DNA of 49,945 nt from Croceicoccus hydrothermalis (GCF_022378335.1 NZ_JAIQCI010000021.1:1-49945), one strand, 5' to 3'; shown: positions 1 to 8,932, counted from the first letter of the stretch. Program-made: numbers and translations. The notes: generated by a model not told the origin, from the letters alone.

Positions 1-2
1 GT

Positions 3-251
3 CAACTACACCACCAGAATGAGGGGTCCCATTTAGACGCCGATCACCCCGCTAACGGGGTCCCTTTTGCACGCCGGTCCACAGACGAGATCGCCAGTAA
101 GCAAGGACTCATGCCCTCTGGCGCGCTTGAGGTAGTCAATGAGTGGGCTTTCGATAAGTTCGATGAAGCATTGCTCGATGAATATGACGGATATGACGTA
201 TCGCCGGACATAGCCGATACGTTGAGAGCCGAGATGGCGAAGGGGGATTAA
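3..251 (+). CDS. C-terminal fragment of a TerB-C-like protein (5' end outside window)
   Basis: The frame is open from the window edge to a TAA at 249-251, giving 82 residues with no start inside the window. It ends only 3 bases before the next gene and is co-oriented with it, so it is probably the upstream member of the same operon. The tail is acidic and helical, with a pattern resembling NEWAFDKFDEALL followed by a run of acidic residues. That resembles the C terminus of TerB-C domain proteins, which occur beside BrxD-type ATPases and Lhr-like helicases. This resemblance is from memory of the family and only the last part is visible, so the identity is tentative; that the frame is coding is better supported by its spacing. 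Confidence 0.5.
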   Translation, partial: QLHHQNEGSHLDADHPANGVPFARRSTDEIASKQGLMPSGALEVVNEWAFDKFDEALLDEYDGYDVSPDIADTLRAEMAKGD

Positions 252-254
252 TTC

Positions 255-1559
255 ATGTCGAGACTGAAGCCGCGCGAACGCGACGCTATTGTTCAAGCGC
301 TACGCGCGGGGGTTGTTCCCAAATTGGGACTTCGGCACATCCAGGTCGGACGAGCGCGTGAGATCGAAGAACTCGTCAAGGACATGGACCGGATCGCCGA
401 TGGCGGTTCAGCCATTCGTTTCATCATCGGCGAGTATGGCTCCGGCAAGACCTTCTTCATGAACCTGATCCGGCTTGTGGCGCTCGAAAAGGGACTGGTC
501 GTCATGTTTGCCGACCTTGCCCCGGATCGACGCATCCACGCGACCGGCGGGCAAGCACGGGGCCTCTACGCAGAGATGGCGCGAAACCTTGCCACCCGGA
601 CCAAGCCAGATGGTGGTGCCTTGCCAAGTGTTGTCGAGCGGTTTGTCAGCCAGGCCCAGCACGATGCCGAGGCGCAAGAACAATCGACAGATGACATCAT
701 TCGCCAGCGCCTTGCCCATTTTGAAGAACTGACTGGAGGCTTCGACTTCGCGCAGGTGATCCGCCGGTATTGGGAGGGACATGAAACCGGCGATGAAGAA
801 CTGAAATCGGCAGCAATTCGATGGCTGCGCGGCGAATTTGCGACCAAAACCGATGCTCGCAAGGCTCTGGGTGTCCGCACCATCGTCAATGATGCCAGCG
901 TCTACGATCACCTCAAACTGATGTCGGCATTTGTTTGTGAAGCGGGTTACAAGGGCCTGCTCGTTGGCCTTGACGAGATGGTCAACCTTTACAAGCTGAC
1001 ATCATCGCAAGCCCGCAATGCGAACTATGAGCAAATCCTGCGCATCCTGAACGACGTTCTGCAAGGAAGCGCGGAGAACCTTGGGTTCCTCATGGGAGGA
1101 ACGCCGGAATTCCTCATGAATACGCGGCGCGGCCTCTACAGCTATGAGGCGCTCCAGTCTCGCCTCGCAGAGAACACCTTTGCGCGTGATGGACTGGTCG
1201 ATCTTTCCGGGCCGGTCATTCGACTAGCCAGCCTTACGCCTGAAGATCTGTTCGTGCTCCTAGCCAACATTCGCGCCGTTATGCAGGGCGATGAAGCAAT
1301 CCTGCCCGACAACGCCTTGGAAGCGTTCATGGCACACTGCTCGGACAGGATCGGGGAGGCCTATTTCAGAACCCCCCGGAACACGGTCACGGCATTCGTG
1401 AATCTTCTGGCGGTGCTCGAACAAAACCCCGGCGTCGACTGGTCGGACCTCATCGAAGAACTCGACGTGGCGGAGGATTCTGGTGACGACATGAGCGACG
1501 TGGATGAGAGCGTTGGCGCTGTTCCCGAGAGCGACGAGCTAGCCAGCTTCCGATTGTGA
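255..1559 (+). CDS. BrxD-like P-loop ATPase (DUF2791 family)
   Basis: This 434-residue protein has a Walker A motif GEYGSGKT at about residues 59-66. A probable Walker B, LLVGLDEM, lies near residue 235, followed by a conserved stretch on nucleotide-binding folds ending in a GGTPEF sensor-like motif. The arrangement matches the DUF2791/BrxD ATPases found in BREX and other phage-defence loci, which usually work with an Lhr-type helicase. The C-terminal about 35 residues are acidic and probably disordered. The ATG start lies 3 bases after the preceding stop, and the stop overlaps the next gene's GTG start, so the genes are translationally coupled. Function in defence is inferred from family and partner gene; its biochemical role is not established by the sequence. 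Confidence 0.8.
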   Translation: MSRLKPRERDAIVQALRAGVVPKLGLRHIQVGRAREIEELVKDMDRIADGGSAIRFIIGEYGSGKTFFMNLIRLVALEKGLVVMFADLAPDRRIHATGGQARGLYAEMARNLATRTKPDGGALPSVVERFVSQAQHDAEAQEQSTDDIIRQRLAHFEELTGGFDFAQVIRRYWEGHETGDEELKSAAIRWLRGEFATKTDARKALGVRTIVNDASVYDHLKLMSAFVCEAGYKGLLVGLDEMVNLYKLTSSQARNANYEQILRILNDVLQGSAENLGFLMGGTPEFLMNTRRGLYSYEALQSRLAENTFARDGLVDLSGPVIRLASLTPEDLFVLLANIRAVMQGDEAILPDNALEAFMAHCSDRIGEAYFRTPRNTVTAFVNLLAVLEQNPGVDWSDLIEELDVAEDSGDDMSDVDESVGAVPESDELASFRL

Positions 1560-3730
1560 GCGCGGCATTCGACAAGCTGGCTCGACCAATCCAGAAATGG
1601 ATACGTCAGCAAGGCTGGAAGGAATTGCGCGATATTCAGGCGCGCGCAACGCACGTGCTTATGGACGGCAATCGTGACCTGATTGTCGCTGCCAGCACCG
1701 CTGGAGGCAAGACTGAAGCGGCATTTCTCCCGCTACTGTCCCAAGTGCTCGATGAACCCAGTGAGGAAACCGGATTTGATGTTCTGTATGTCGCACCGCT
1801 AAAGGCGCTCATCACCGATCAGGCGCGGCGACTTGAAGACATCTGTCGCGATACAGACTTGCCTATCACGCCGTGGCATGGCGACGTTTCGTCATCGGTG
1901 AAGGCTAAGGCTACCAAGCGACCGAGGGGCGTGCTGCTAATCACCCCGGAGTCACTTGAAGCGCTATTCATTCGACGCGGATTGGAGATTCCGAGGCTGT
2001 TTGGCGCAACGCGCGCAGTCATTCTCGATGAATTGCATTCGGCCCTCGACAGTGAGCGCGGCATCCAGATGCGTTCGCTTCTCACGCGCCTCGAAATTGC
2101 TCTAAAGAGACCTATTCGCCGGGTTGGTTTGTCGGCCACACTCGGAGATATGGAGCTGGCGAAGGCTTATCTTCGTCCTGACAGCCCAAGTGAAGTCGAA
2201 CAGGTCATTGCCGAGGGCGGATCAGCCGAATTGCAGCTCCAGCTCCGTGGCTACGTTGCTGGCGACAAGGACGATGAAGGCCCTTCAGCGACGGATGCCA
2301 TTGCGCAGCACCTATTCGAACACCTGAGAGGCAGCGACAATCTTGTCTTTGGCGGTGCGCGTCAGGCAGTTGAAATCTACTCAGATCGGTTGCGCGCACT
2401 TTGCGAAAAGGAACACCTGCCGCAGGAGTTTTACCCTCACCACGCCAGCCTATCGCGCGAGCATCGAGACTTCGTCGAACGTCGCCTGAAAGATGGTACT
2501 GCGCCAACGACTGCCATCTGCACTTCCACTCTGGAATTGGGAATCGACATTGGCGATGTGACCTGTGTCGGCCAGATTGCCGCACCATTCAGCGTCGCGT
2601 CGCTCAGGCAAAGGCTTGGCCGATCAGGGCGGCGACCAGGCAAGCCAGCAATCCTTCGGCAATACGCAATCGAGGCGAACCTCACGCCTACCAGCAATTT
2701 TTCGGATCGTCTTCGCCTTGGGATGGTGCGGGCCATTGCGATGATCGAATTGCTTTTGGAAGGCTGGTGCGAACCGCCGCAACGCGAGGCCCTGCACCTT
2801 TCAACCCTTGTTCACCAAATCCTCTCGGTGATCGCGGAGCGAGGCGGAATTCGTGCGCAACAACTCTACGGGATTCTCTGCCAGATCGGGCCATTCCGTC
2901 AGGTCGATACACAGCTGTTCCTGGATGTTTTGCGAGCACTCGGGCAACCTGAGGTCGCGCTGATTGAGCAAGCCAGCGATGGACTTTTGCTGCTCGGAGC
3001 CAATGGCGAAAAGCTGGTTGAGCACTATAGCTTCTATGCCGTGTTCCAGACGCCCGAGGAATACCGGCTGATTTCCGGCGGTAAGGAGCTTGGAACACTC
3101 CCCATCTACAACATGATTGCGCCCGGAATGCTTCTCATTTTTTCGGGCAGGCGCTGGCTGGTGCAGGAAGTTCTCGACCGGGATCGTGTCATTATGGTTG
3201 CACCGGCGAATGCCGGAGTGCCGCCCATCTTTGGGGGCGACCCTGGCAATATCCATGACCGGGTGATCCAGCGTATGTTCGATGTTCTGAAGGGACAAAA
3301 GCGCCCGATCTACCTTGATGCGACTGCGCTGGTGCTACTCGACGAGGCACGCAGCAATTACGGCCAACTGCAATTTGACCCCGGAAGGATTGCGCAGCTC
3401 AGCGACAACGCTGCTGTCATAGCGACGAAGTCGGGTTCCGTTCGGACAACGACCCTAGCACTCGCCCTTCGCGCGAGCGGCTTTACCGTGCAAACACACG
3501 ACGGGTTTCTCGAAGTGTTCGGAAAGGACGAAAGCCCGGATTTGATTGACGCACTTTCGGCCTTGGCAGATGGCAAAGGGGTGGACCTATTTGCGCATTC
3601 GCCGAACTTGTTGTTCGAGAAATTCCATCCGCATCTGACAGACGAATTGTTGCAGAAAGATGCTTTGTCCGCTCACCTAGATGCTAGCGGATTGGCAGAG
3701 TTGACCCACTTAATCTTAGGACGGGATTAG
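1556..3730 (+). CDS. Lhr/BrxHI-like DEAD/DEAH-box helicase
   Basis: This is a 724-residue superfamily 2 helicase. Motif I (STAGGKTEAA) is near residues 47-56, the DEAH-type box reads DELH near residue 157, motif III is LSATLGD near residue 192, and motif VI is RQRLGRSGRRPG near residue 350. A long C-terminal region of about 370 residues without recognised motifs follows, as in Lhr-type and BrxHI helicases. The start is a GTG overlapping the upstream stop as GTGA. With the BrxD-like ATPase next door, it is best read as the helicase of a BREX-related or Ter-associated defence module. No methyltransferase (PglX) or phosphatase (PglZ) gene is visible, so a full BREX system cannot be claimed from this window. 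Confidence 0.82.
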   Translation: MSAAFDKLARPIQKWIRQQGWKELRDIQARATHVLMDGNRDLIVAASTAGGKTEAAFLPLLSQVLDEPSEETGFDVLYVAPLKALITDQARRLEDICRDTDLPITPWHGDVSSSVKAKATKRPRGVLLITPESLEALFIRRGLEIPRLFGATRAVILDELHSALDSERGIQMRSLLTRLEIALKRPIRRVGLSATLGDMELAKAYLRPDSPSEVEQVIAEGGSAELQLQLRGYVAGDKDDEGPSATDAIAQHLFEHLRGSDNLVFGGARQAVEIYSDRLRALCEKEHLPQEFYPHHASLSREHRDFVERRLKDGTAPTTAICTSTLELGIDIGDVTCVGQIAAPFSVASLRQRLGRSGRRPGKPAILRQYAIEANLTPTSNFSDRLRLGMVRAIAMIELLLEGWCEPPQREALHLSTLVHQILSVIAERGGIRAQQLYGILCQIGPFRQVDTQLFLDVLRALGQPEVALIEQASDGLLLLGANGEKLVEHYSFYAVFQTPEEYRLISGGKELGTLPIYNMIAPGMLLIFSGRRWLVQEVLDRDRVIMVAPANAGVPPIFGGDPGNIHDRVIQRMFDVLKGQKRPIYLDATALVLLDEARSNYGQLQFDPGRIAQLSDNAAVIATKSGSVRTTTLALALRASGFTVQTHDGFLEVFGKDESPDLIDALSALADGKGVDLFAHSPNLLFEKFHPHLTDELLQKDALSAHLDASGLAELTHLILGRD

Positions 3731-3758
3731 CGCACCAATTGCCGTTCGGACTGCGCCT

Positions 3759-4007
3759 CTATCCATCATTCGATTGCTCAGCCTCGAAAGCCCGCTTGCC
3801 CTTGCGTCGGAACAGCACCAGAGCCTGCGCCCCATCCGGCCCGCGCAGCTTGGCAGCAACGGTGAGGAACGCGCCGTAGAGCGCGGCACGATCATCGTCG
3901 GTCAGTTCGACGAGATCGGCCTTGGTGACGAGGCCGCCCAGCTCGATCAATTGCCGGGTTCGCTCGCGCCGTTTCACTTGCCATTCGCGCATGTCGGTTC
4001 GCGCCAT
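3759..4007 (-). CDS. traD: Conjugal transfer protein TraD
   Basis: This small basic protein (82 residues with this start) resembles TraD of Agrobacterium Ti plasmids, with the conserved core IELGGLVTKADL followed by a short helix. TraD is an accessory of DNA processing at oriT together with TraA, TraC and TraG; its exact role is poorly defined. The ATG at 4007 has a GAGG ribosome-binding site about five bases upstream and lies just beyond the traC stop. The frame is open further upstream and a GTG at 4085 would add 26 residues that form a plausible helix (LRAELANSRKAL), overlapping the end of traC; this alternative start cannot be excluded. It converges with the helicase gene, leaving 28 bases between them. 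Confidence 0.75.
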   Translation of the reverse strand: MARTDMREWQVKRRERTRQLIELGGLVTKADLVELTDDDRAALYGAFLTVAAKLRGPDGAQALVLFRRKGKRAFEAEQSNDG

Positions 4008-4014
4008 TGCGGCC

Positions 4015-4320
4015 TCAAGCCGATGCCGCGCCGCCGTCGAGCGGGAGAGTGCCTTCCGGCTGTTTGCTAGCTCCGCTCGCAGCACCGCGTGACTTGCCCT
4101 GAAAGAAGGCCGCACCACGCTTGCGCCAGCCCTCCCCGGTTGCATCGTTTGTATTCGCCGCAGCATCGAGCAGCACACCCGCCAGGACATCGGCATCGAG
4201 CGTGTCGGCTCCGGTTGCTGTCACCAGCGCGCCAAGGTCGCGCACGCGGCGCTCCTTCAACTGCTTTGCCTTGTCGGCAAGCGCCTTCAGTTCCGAATCA
4301 AAATCTCGCGGTTTGCGCAT
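4015..4320 (-). CDS. traC: Conjugal transfer protein TraC
   Basis: This 101-residue protein matches the TraC family of Ti-type transfer systems: a charged N-terminal helix (KALADKAKQLKERR), a GALVTATGAD segment and the WRKRGAAFF motif near residue 78, followed by a low-complexity Gly/Ala tail. Ti TraC is thought to act as a relaxosome accessory with TraA. The ATG at 4320 starts MRKPRDFD. It is the first gene of a leftward pair with traD and faces traA across a 173-base intergenic region containing the oriT-like site, the same traC-oriT-traA layout as on Ti plasmids. Confidence 0.85.
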   Translation of the reverse strand: MRKPRDFDSELKALADKAKQLKERRVRDLGALVTATGADTLDADVLAGVLLDAAANTNDATGEGWRKRGAAFFQGKSRGAASGASKQPEGTLPLDGGAASA

Positions 4321-4435
4321 GGCTTGTCTCCATCGTTGGTGTGATGGAGCCATGATAATCGGTGAGCTTTCTCAATGCAGTAAGGTCGCCGGGACAGTGT
4401 GATACGGCCTAGTCCCGATCAGGATTTTATCATGA

Positions 4436-4468
4436 GAGGGCGCGCTTATACGTCGTGCCGACGCGCGG
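4436..4468. other. Putative origin of transfer (oriT), RSF1010/Ti nick-region type
   Basis: On the minus strand, bases 4450-4437 read TATAAGCGCGCCCT, one mismatch from the TAAGTGCGCCCT nick-region core known for RSF1010 and closely related to Ti plasmid oriT. Immediately to the right on the plus strand is a short inverted repeat, CGTCG-TGC-CGACG (4451-4463). A second short inverted repeat, GGGAC at 4391 and GTCCC at 4412, lies to the left. The position between divergent traC and traA is exactly where Ti-type elements keep oriT. The exact nick position is not assigned here. Confidence 0.72.
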
Positions 4469-4493
4469 TTTGGAGTGTAACTGGATTGCCGAC

Positions 4494-7379
4494 ATGGCAA
4501 TCTTTCACTTTAGCGCAAAGGTCATCGGAAGGTCGAGCGGACGCAGCGCCGTAGCGGCGGCGGCCTATCGCGCAGGCGAGAGGTTGCACGATGAGCGCAT
4601 CGACCGCGATCATGATTTCACCAACAAGGCAGGCGTTCTTCATTCCGAAGTGATGCTGCCGAAAGGTGCGCCTGAAGCCTTCACGGATCGCGCCACCTTG
4701 TGGAACGCGGTCGAGGCCGCCGAGAAGCGCAAGGACGCCCAGCTCTCTCGCGAGGTCGAGTTCGCCCTGCCCCGCGAACTGACCAAGAAAGACAACATCA
4801 AACTGGCGCGCGAGTTCGTGAAAGCCGAGTTAGTCGAAAAGGGCATGATTGCCGATCTCAATGTCCATTGGGATATCAGCGAAGACGGCAAAGCCAAGCC
4901 TCACGCACATGTCATGCTCACGATGCGCGAAGTGACGAAAGACGGCTTTGGCGCAAAAGTCCGCGACTGGAACAAGACCGCACTCATTGAGCAATGGCGC
5001 GAGCGCTGGGCCGATCATGTGAACCGCGCACTGGCGGAACGCGACATCGATGCGCGGATCGATCACCGCAGTTTGGAGGCCCAGGGGATTGCGCTTGAGC
5101 CGCAGGACAAGATCGGCTCCGCAGCTTCGCGCATCGGCGGTCGCGGGCTGGAAGCTGAGCGGATCGGGGAACACCGCGCCATCGCCCAGCGCAATGGTGA
5201 GCGGATCATTGCCAATCCTGCGCTGGCGCTGGATGCCATCACGCGCCAGCTGGCCACATTCACCCGGCGCGACCTTGCAGCCTTCGTTCACCGGCATAGC
5301 GACGGCAAAGAGCAGTTCGATGCCGCCTACAATGCAGTGCGCGCGTCGCCCGATTTGATCGCCCTGGGCAAGGATGGACGCGGGCAGGATCGGTTCACTT
5401 CGCGGGCGATGATCGAGACCGAACAGCGCTTGCATCACGCCGCCGACACGATGGCGCAGCGCACCGGTCACGCCGTCAATGATGTCCAACGAAACGCTGC
5501 GTTCGCAAGTGCTGCAAAACGCGGACTGGTCGTGTCTGGCGAGCAGAAGACCGCCTTCGAGCATGTGACCAACAGCAAGGGCCTTACTATTGTCGTTGGC
5601 TATGCCGGGACCGGCAAGAGCGCGATGCTGGGTGTGGCGCGCGAGGCATGGGAAAGCGCGGGCTACACTGTGCGGGGCGCAGCCCTGTCCGGCATCGCCG
5701 CCGAGGGGCTGGAGAGCGGCTCCGGTATCGCATCGCGGACCATCGCCAGCCTTGAGCATCAGTGGGGCAAGGGACGCGAGCAACTCACTTCGCGCGACGT
5801 GCTCGTGATCGACGAAGCGGGCATGGTCGGGACGCGTCAGATGGAGCGCGTGCTGTCCCATGCCGTCAGGGCCGGTGCGAAGGTAGTCCTGGTCGGTGAC
5901 CAGCAGCAGCTTCAGGCTATCGAGGCAGGCGCGGCGTTCCGGGCGATCCACGAGCGCCACGGCGGCGTTGAGATCAGCGAAGTCCGCCGCCAGCTATCCG
6001 CATGGCAGCAGGATGCAACCAGACAGCTCGCAACGGGCCGCACCGGCGAAGCAATCCGCACTTACGAAGAGCGCAGCATGGTCCTTGCCGCCGACACCCG
6101 CGAAGATGCGCGTGCCACCCTGATCGAGCGCTGGAATCAGGAACGGCAGGCCAGCCCCGGCGACAGCCGGATCATTCTCACCCACACCAATGACGAAGTG
6201 CGCGAGCTGAACCAGATGGCGCGCGGGAAGATGCGTGCAGCAGGCGCGCTGGGTGCCGATGCCACGATCATGGCAGCGCGTGGCGAACGCCAGTTTGCAT
6301 CGGGCGACCGGATTATCTTCCTGCGCAACGAGCGCGGGCTTGGAGTGAAGAATGGCACGCTGGGGACGGTCGAAATGGCCAATCCCCAGAGCATGTCCGT
6401 GCGCACCGATGATGGCCGCGAGGTTGCCTTCGACACCAAGGACTATGCCCATATCGATCATGGCTACGCGGCCACGATCCATAAGGCGCAGGGCATGACG
6501 GTGGATCGTGCACATGTCCTCGCCACGCCGGGGATGGACAGCCATTCTGCCTATGTCGCCATGTCGCGCCACCGCGAAGGGCTGGCTCTGCATTACGGGC
6601 GCGATGATTTTGCCGACCAGTCGAAATTGGTTCGCACGCTGAGCCGTGAGCGCGGGAAGGACATGGCTGGCGACTACAAGCCCGAGCAGGCATTCGCCGA
6701 ACTACGCGGCATCAGCTTCCGCGATCGGATCATGGAGATGGTTCGGCAGGTGCCTGAGAAGGCCAAGTCGATATTTGGAAACTTCCGTCCGCAGTCGCGT
6801 CAGCTTGAGCCAATCCTGGTGCAGATGAACACGCAGAACGAGCAGCGCCGTGCGGTCGAACGCTATGCCCGTGCGCTTGGCGATATCGGCACAATGCACG
6901 CCCAGGGCTTGCCCGTCTTGCCGCACCAGAAGGCAGCGCTGCAGAAGGCAGGAAAGGCTCTCGAAGCGATCCGGCCCCTTGCTGCCGCCGATCTTGCCAA
7001 AACGCTGGAGCGGCGTCCTGAGCTGATTGCAGAGACCGCTAGCGGACGCAGCCAAGAAGTCATGCGCGCCATGCAGCACGAAGCCGCCGCGCGCACCGAT
7101 CCGGCGCTGCGATCCGAGCGCTTTGTCAGCGACTGGCAGGGGCTGAGCGCGACGCGCAAACAGCTTGAGCAGCAGGGCGACCGTACAGGCGCTGCCCGTG
7201 TGTCGGCCAAGCAGAACGAACTGGCGAAGCAGCTTGAACGCGATCCGCAGGTCGAAGGCCTGCTGCGCGGCAAGGCCCGCGAACTCGGCATCGATCCCAA
7301 GCCCGAACGCAGCATCGCCAACGAACTCACCGCAACCCTCGCCCGCGAACGCACCCGCGCATTCGACATGGGCATCTAG
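4494..7379 (+). CDS. traA: TraA conjugative relaxase/helicase (MOBQ family)
   Basis: This is a 961-residue bifunctional transfer protein. The N-terminal relaxase domain begins with AIFHFSAKVIGRSSGRSAV and an early tyrosine (AAAYRAGE), and carries the metal-binding histidine motif KPHAHVMLTMR near residue 135. The middle and C-terminal part is a RecD-like helicase with Walker A GYAGTGKSAM near residue 370, Walker B VIDEAGMVG near residue 440 and the late motif YAATIHKAQGMT near residue 660. It nicks oriT and unwinds the transferred strand. The ATG at 4494 gives the family-typical N terminus; an in-frame ATG at 4455 would add 13 atypical residues. It is slightly shorter than Ti TraA (about 1100). 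The DUF6118 gene follows by 10 bases. Confidence 0.92.
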   Translation: MAIFHFSAKVIGRSSGRSAVAAAAYRAGERLHDERIDRDHDFTNKAGVLHSEVMLPKGAPEAFTDRATLWNAVEAAEKRKDAQLSREVEFALPRELTKKDNIKLAREFVKAELVEKGMIADLNVHWDISEDGKAKPHAHVMLTMREVTKDGFGAKVRDWNKTALIEQWRERWADHVNRALAERDIDARIDHRSLEAQGIALEPQDKIGSAASRIGGRGLEAERIGEHRAIAQRNGERIIANPALALDAITRQLATFTRRDLAAFVHRHSDGKEQFDAAYNAVRASPDLIALGKDGRGQDRFTSRAMIETEQRLHHAADTMAQRTGHAVNDVQRNAAFASAAKRGLVVSGEQKTAFEHVTNSKGLTIVVGYAGTGKSAMLGVAREAWESAGYTVRGAALSGIAAEGLESGSGIASRTIASLEHQWGKGREQLTSRDVLVIDEAGMVGTRQMERVLSHAVRAGAKVVLVGDQQQLQAIEAGAAFRAIHERHGGVEISEVRRQLSAWQQDATRQLATGRTGEAIRTYEERSMVLAADTREDARATLIERWNQERQASPGDSRIILTHTNDEVRELNQMARGKMRAAGALGADATIMAARGERQFASGDRIIFLRNERGLGVKNGTLGTVEMANPQSMSVRTDDGREVAFDTKDYAHIDHGYAATIHKAQGMTVDRAHVLATPGMDSHSAYVAMSRHREGLALHYGRDDFADQSKLVRTLSRERGKDMAGDYKPEQAFAELRGISFRDRIMEMVRQVPEKAKSIFGNFRPQSRQLEPILVQMNTQNEQRRAVERYARALGDIGTMHAQGLPVLPHQKAALQKAGKALEAIRPLAAADLAKTLERRPELIAETASGRSQEVMRAMQHEAAARTDPALRSERFVSDWQGLSATRKQLEQQGDRTGAARVSAKQNELAKQLERDPQVEGLLRGKARELGIDPKPERSIANELTATLARERTRAFDMGI

Positions 7380-7389
7380 GAGACACGAC

Positions 7390-8148
7390 ATGGAAGACGA
7401 CCACATCGACGAAGTGCAACTGGACCTCGATGTCGAGGAACCGCCCGCGCCGGACCCGGAACCGGAGGCCGTGACGGAAACCGATCCCGCGACTGAAGCC
7501 TTCTCTCGCCTCGAAGGCGAGATGGCGATGGTGCGCCATACGGTCCAGAACATGGCCAGGGAGCGAGCCGAAATCGTGATCCCCGACTACACCGCCTCGC
7601 TTGGCCAGATGGCTGGTCAGCTGGCACAGGTCTCAAAGACGTTGACCGCAATCGGAAACAAGCCCGCCATCGAGCTGACGCCGGAAGAGGTCGCGGTTCA
7701 GATCAAACGCGCGTCGTTCGATATGCTGCGCGATGCCAGCGAATTGTTCCGGCACGGCCGCAAGGAATTCGACAGCGCCACTGCGCAGCTCGGTGCGATG
7801 GTGGGGCGTGTCCGCACCGAGGCCGAGCAGAAGCGCCAGACCTGGCGCTTTGCAGGCATGGGGCTGGCTGCCGGTATCCTGCTATGGTCGATCCTCCCCG
7901 GCACTATCGCTCGCGCTATGCCCGAATCTTGGCAGTGGCCCGAACGGATGGCTCGCAAGGCTGTAGGCGAGCCGACCATTGTTGAGGCGGGAATAAGGCT
8001 GATCCGGTCACAGAATCCCGCAGCGTGGGAGGAATTGGCGGAGGCGCAGCACATCCTGAGCGAAAACCGCGAGGCGCTGGATCGGTGCAAGGAGCGGGTA
8101 CGCAACTCAAAAAGGTTAATTCGTTGCACGGTAGCGTTAAAACCCTGA
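7390..8148 (+). CDS. DUF6118 family protein, single membrane segment
   Basis: This 252-residue protein has an acidic, proline-rich N terminus, a long helical middle region and a hydrophobic stretch near residues 155-175 (GMGLAAGILLWSILPGT). Its C terminus carries a conserved-looking pattern with two cysteines (DRCKER and LIRCTV). It resembles DUF6118 proteins, which are commonly found directly downstream of traA in sphingomonad mobile elements. The ATG lies 10 bases after the traA stop, so the two are probably co-transcribed. The function is unknown; a membrane-anchored coiled-coil accessory of transfer is a reasonable guess from context only. Start is well set by the spacing and by loss of family-like sequence further upstream. 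Confidence 0.75.
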   Translation: MEDDHIDEVQLDLDVEEPPAPDPEPEAVTETDPATEAFSRLEGEMAMVRHTVQNMARERAEIVIPDYTASLGQMAGQLAQVSKTLTAIGNKPAIELTPEEVAVQIKRASFDMLRDASELFRHGRKEFDSATAQLGAMVGRVRTEAEQKRQTWRFAGMGLAAGILLWSILPGTIARAMPESWQWPERMARKAVGEPTIVEAGIRLIRSQNPAAWEELAEAQHILSENREALDRCKERVRNSKRLIRCTVALKP

Positions 8149-8251
8149 TGTGCCGCGGCCACACCCGCAGGAATGGCGCCTTGAGTTGCGCCACTTGCGG
8201 AAAGCTTCATGGCTAAGTAGCGGAAGCGAAAGGTCATCTGGGAGGCAAAGA

Positions 8252-8704
8252 TTGACGAAAATATACACGGTCCTCTGTGCACTTGTCATAGCCGGTTGCG
8301 CACCAGATGCCTCCGCAAGTGATCGTATCGGCCTTGTTTGCACTGGGGAGGTCCAGCTTGCCAACGGGGCGGAAGGCTCATTTGCTGAAGAGCACTACAT
8401 CGTTGACCCCGACAAGGGGCAGCTAGTCCATCGCGATCCCTTTTCGGGCGAAGCAATAACGACTTACAATCTGACGGTCGAACCTCGTCAATATCGAGGA
8501 GAGCGCGAAGAGGATGGTCGAACTAACGGCGGGTTGAACGTCCATCATTACGAGACGGTGCACATTTCGCGGGAAACCGGCTCGATTACCTCTTCTTCTT
8601 TGTCGACCACCACATTTCCCAATGGACCTTCGACAACAGAGATAAGGTTCGAGGGCCATTGCACCTCTGAAGACCCCGACGAGCTAGATAGTCTGAAATT
8701 CTGA
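8252..8704 (+). CDS. Predicted small lipoprotein, unknown function
   Basis: From the TTG at 8252 the product is 150 residues with a lipoprotein signal: a short basic N terminus, a hydrophobic core (TVLCALVIAG) and a lipobox ending in cysteine at residue 16. A strong GGGAGG ribosome-binding site at 8240-8245 sits six bases before this TTG and decides the start; the longer in-frame ATG at 8150 would bury the signal and give an atypical N terminus. The mature part has two further cysteines (LVCTGEV near the start, GHCTSED near the end) that could form a disulfide, and a TSSSLSTTTF serine/threonine stretch. I do not recognise the family. It sits as cargo between the transfer genes and the tRNA. 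Confidence 0.6.
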   Translation: MTKIYTVLCALVIAGCAPDASASDRIGLVCTGEVQLANGAEGSFAEEHYIVDPDKGQLVHRDPFSGEAITTYNLTVEPRQYRGEREEDGRTNGGLNVHHYETVHISRETGSITSSSLSTTTFPNGPSTTEIRFEGHCTSEDPDELDSLKF

Positions 8705-8728
8705 GTGGGATGGATGTGGAGGAATCTC

Positions 8729-8932
8729 TTGATTAAGGCGCAAATAGTGACGCGTCATGGCGGCTCTAAGAAACGCATCGATTTAATGACGCTGGACGAA
8801 CGACCACTCGTTGGCTCGGAAATTGCGGGGCGATACAAGGTAGTCGCGATCAGCGAGCCAGTTCCAATCGGCACCAACTTATCAGCAGGTGAACCAGAGT
8901 TGGGAATCGAAATCTGCGTCGAAGAAATCTAG
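8729..8932 (+). CDS. Small hypothetical protein
   Basis: A 67-residue frame starts at TTG 8729 with a GGAGG site at 8718-8722 about six bases upstream, and lies 24 bases after the preceding lipoprotein gene. A GTG at 8705 is an alternative start. The product has a basic first third (VTRHGGSKKRIDL), then a central region that looks beta-rich and an acidic end. No domain is recognised. The good ribosome-binding site and the spacing argue for a real gene, but it is too short and too unfamiliar for a firm call. Confidence 0.4.
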   Translation: MIKAQIVTRHGGSKKRIDLMTLDERPLVGSEIAGRYKVVAISEPVPIGTNLSAGEPELGIEICVEEI

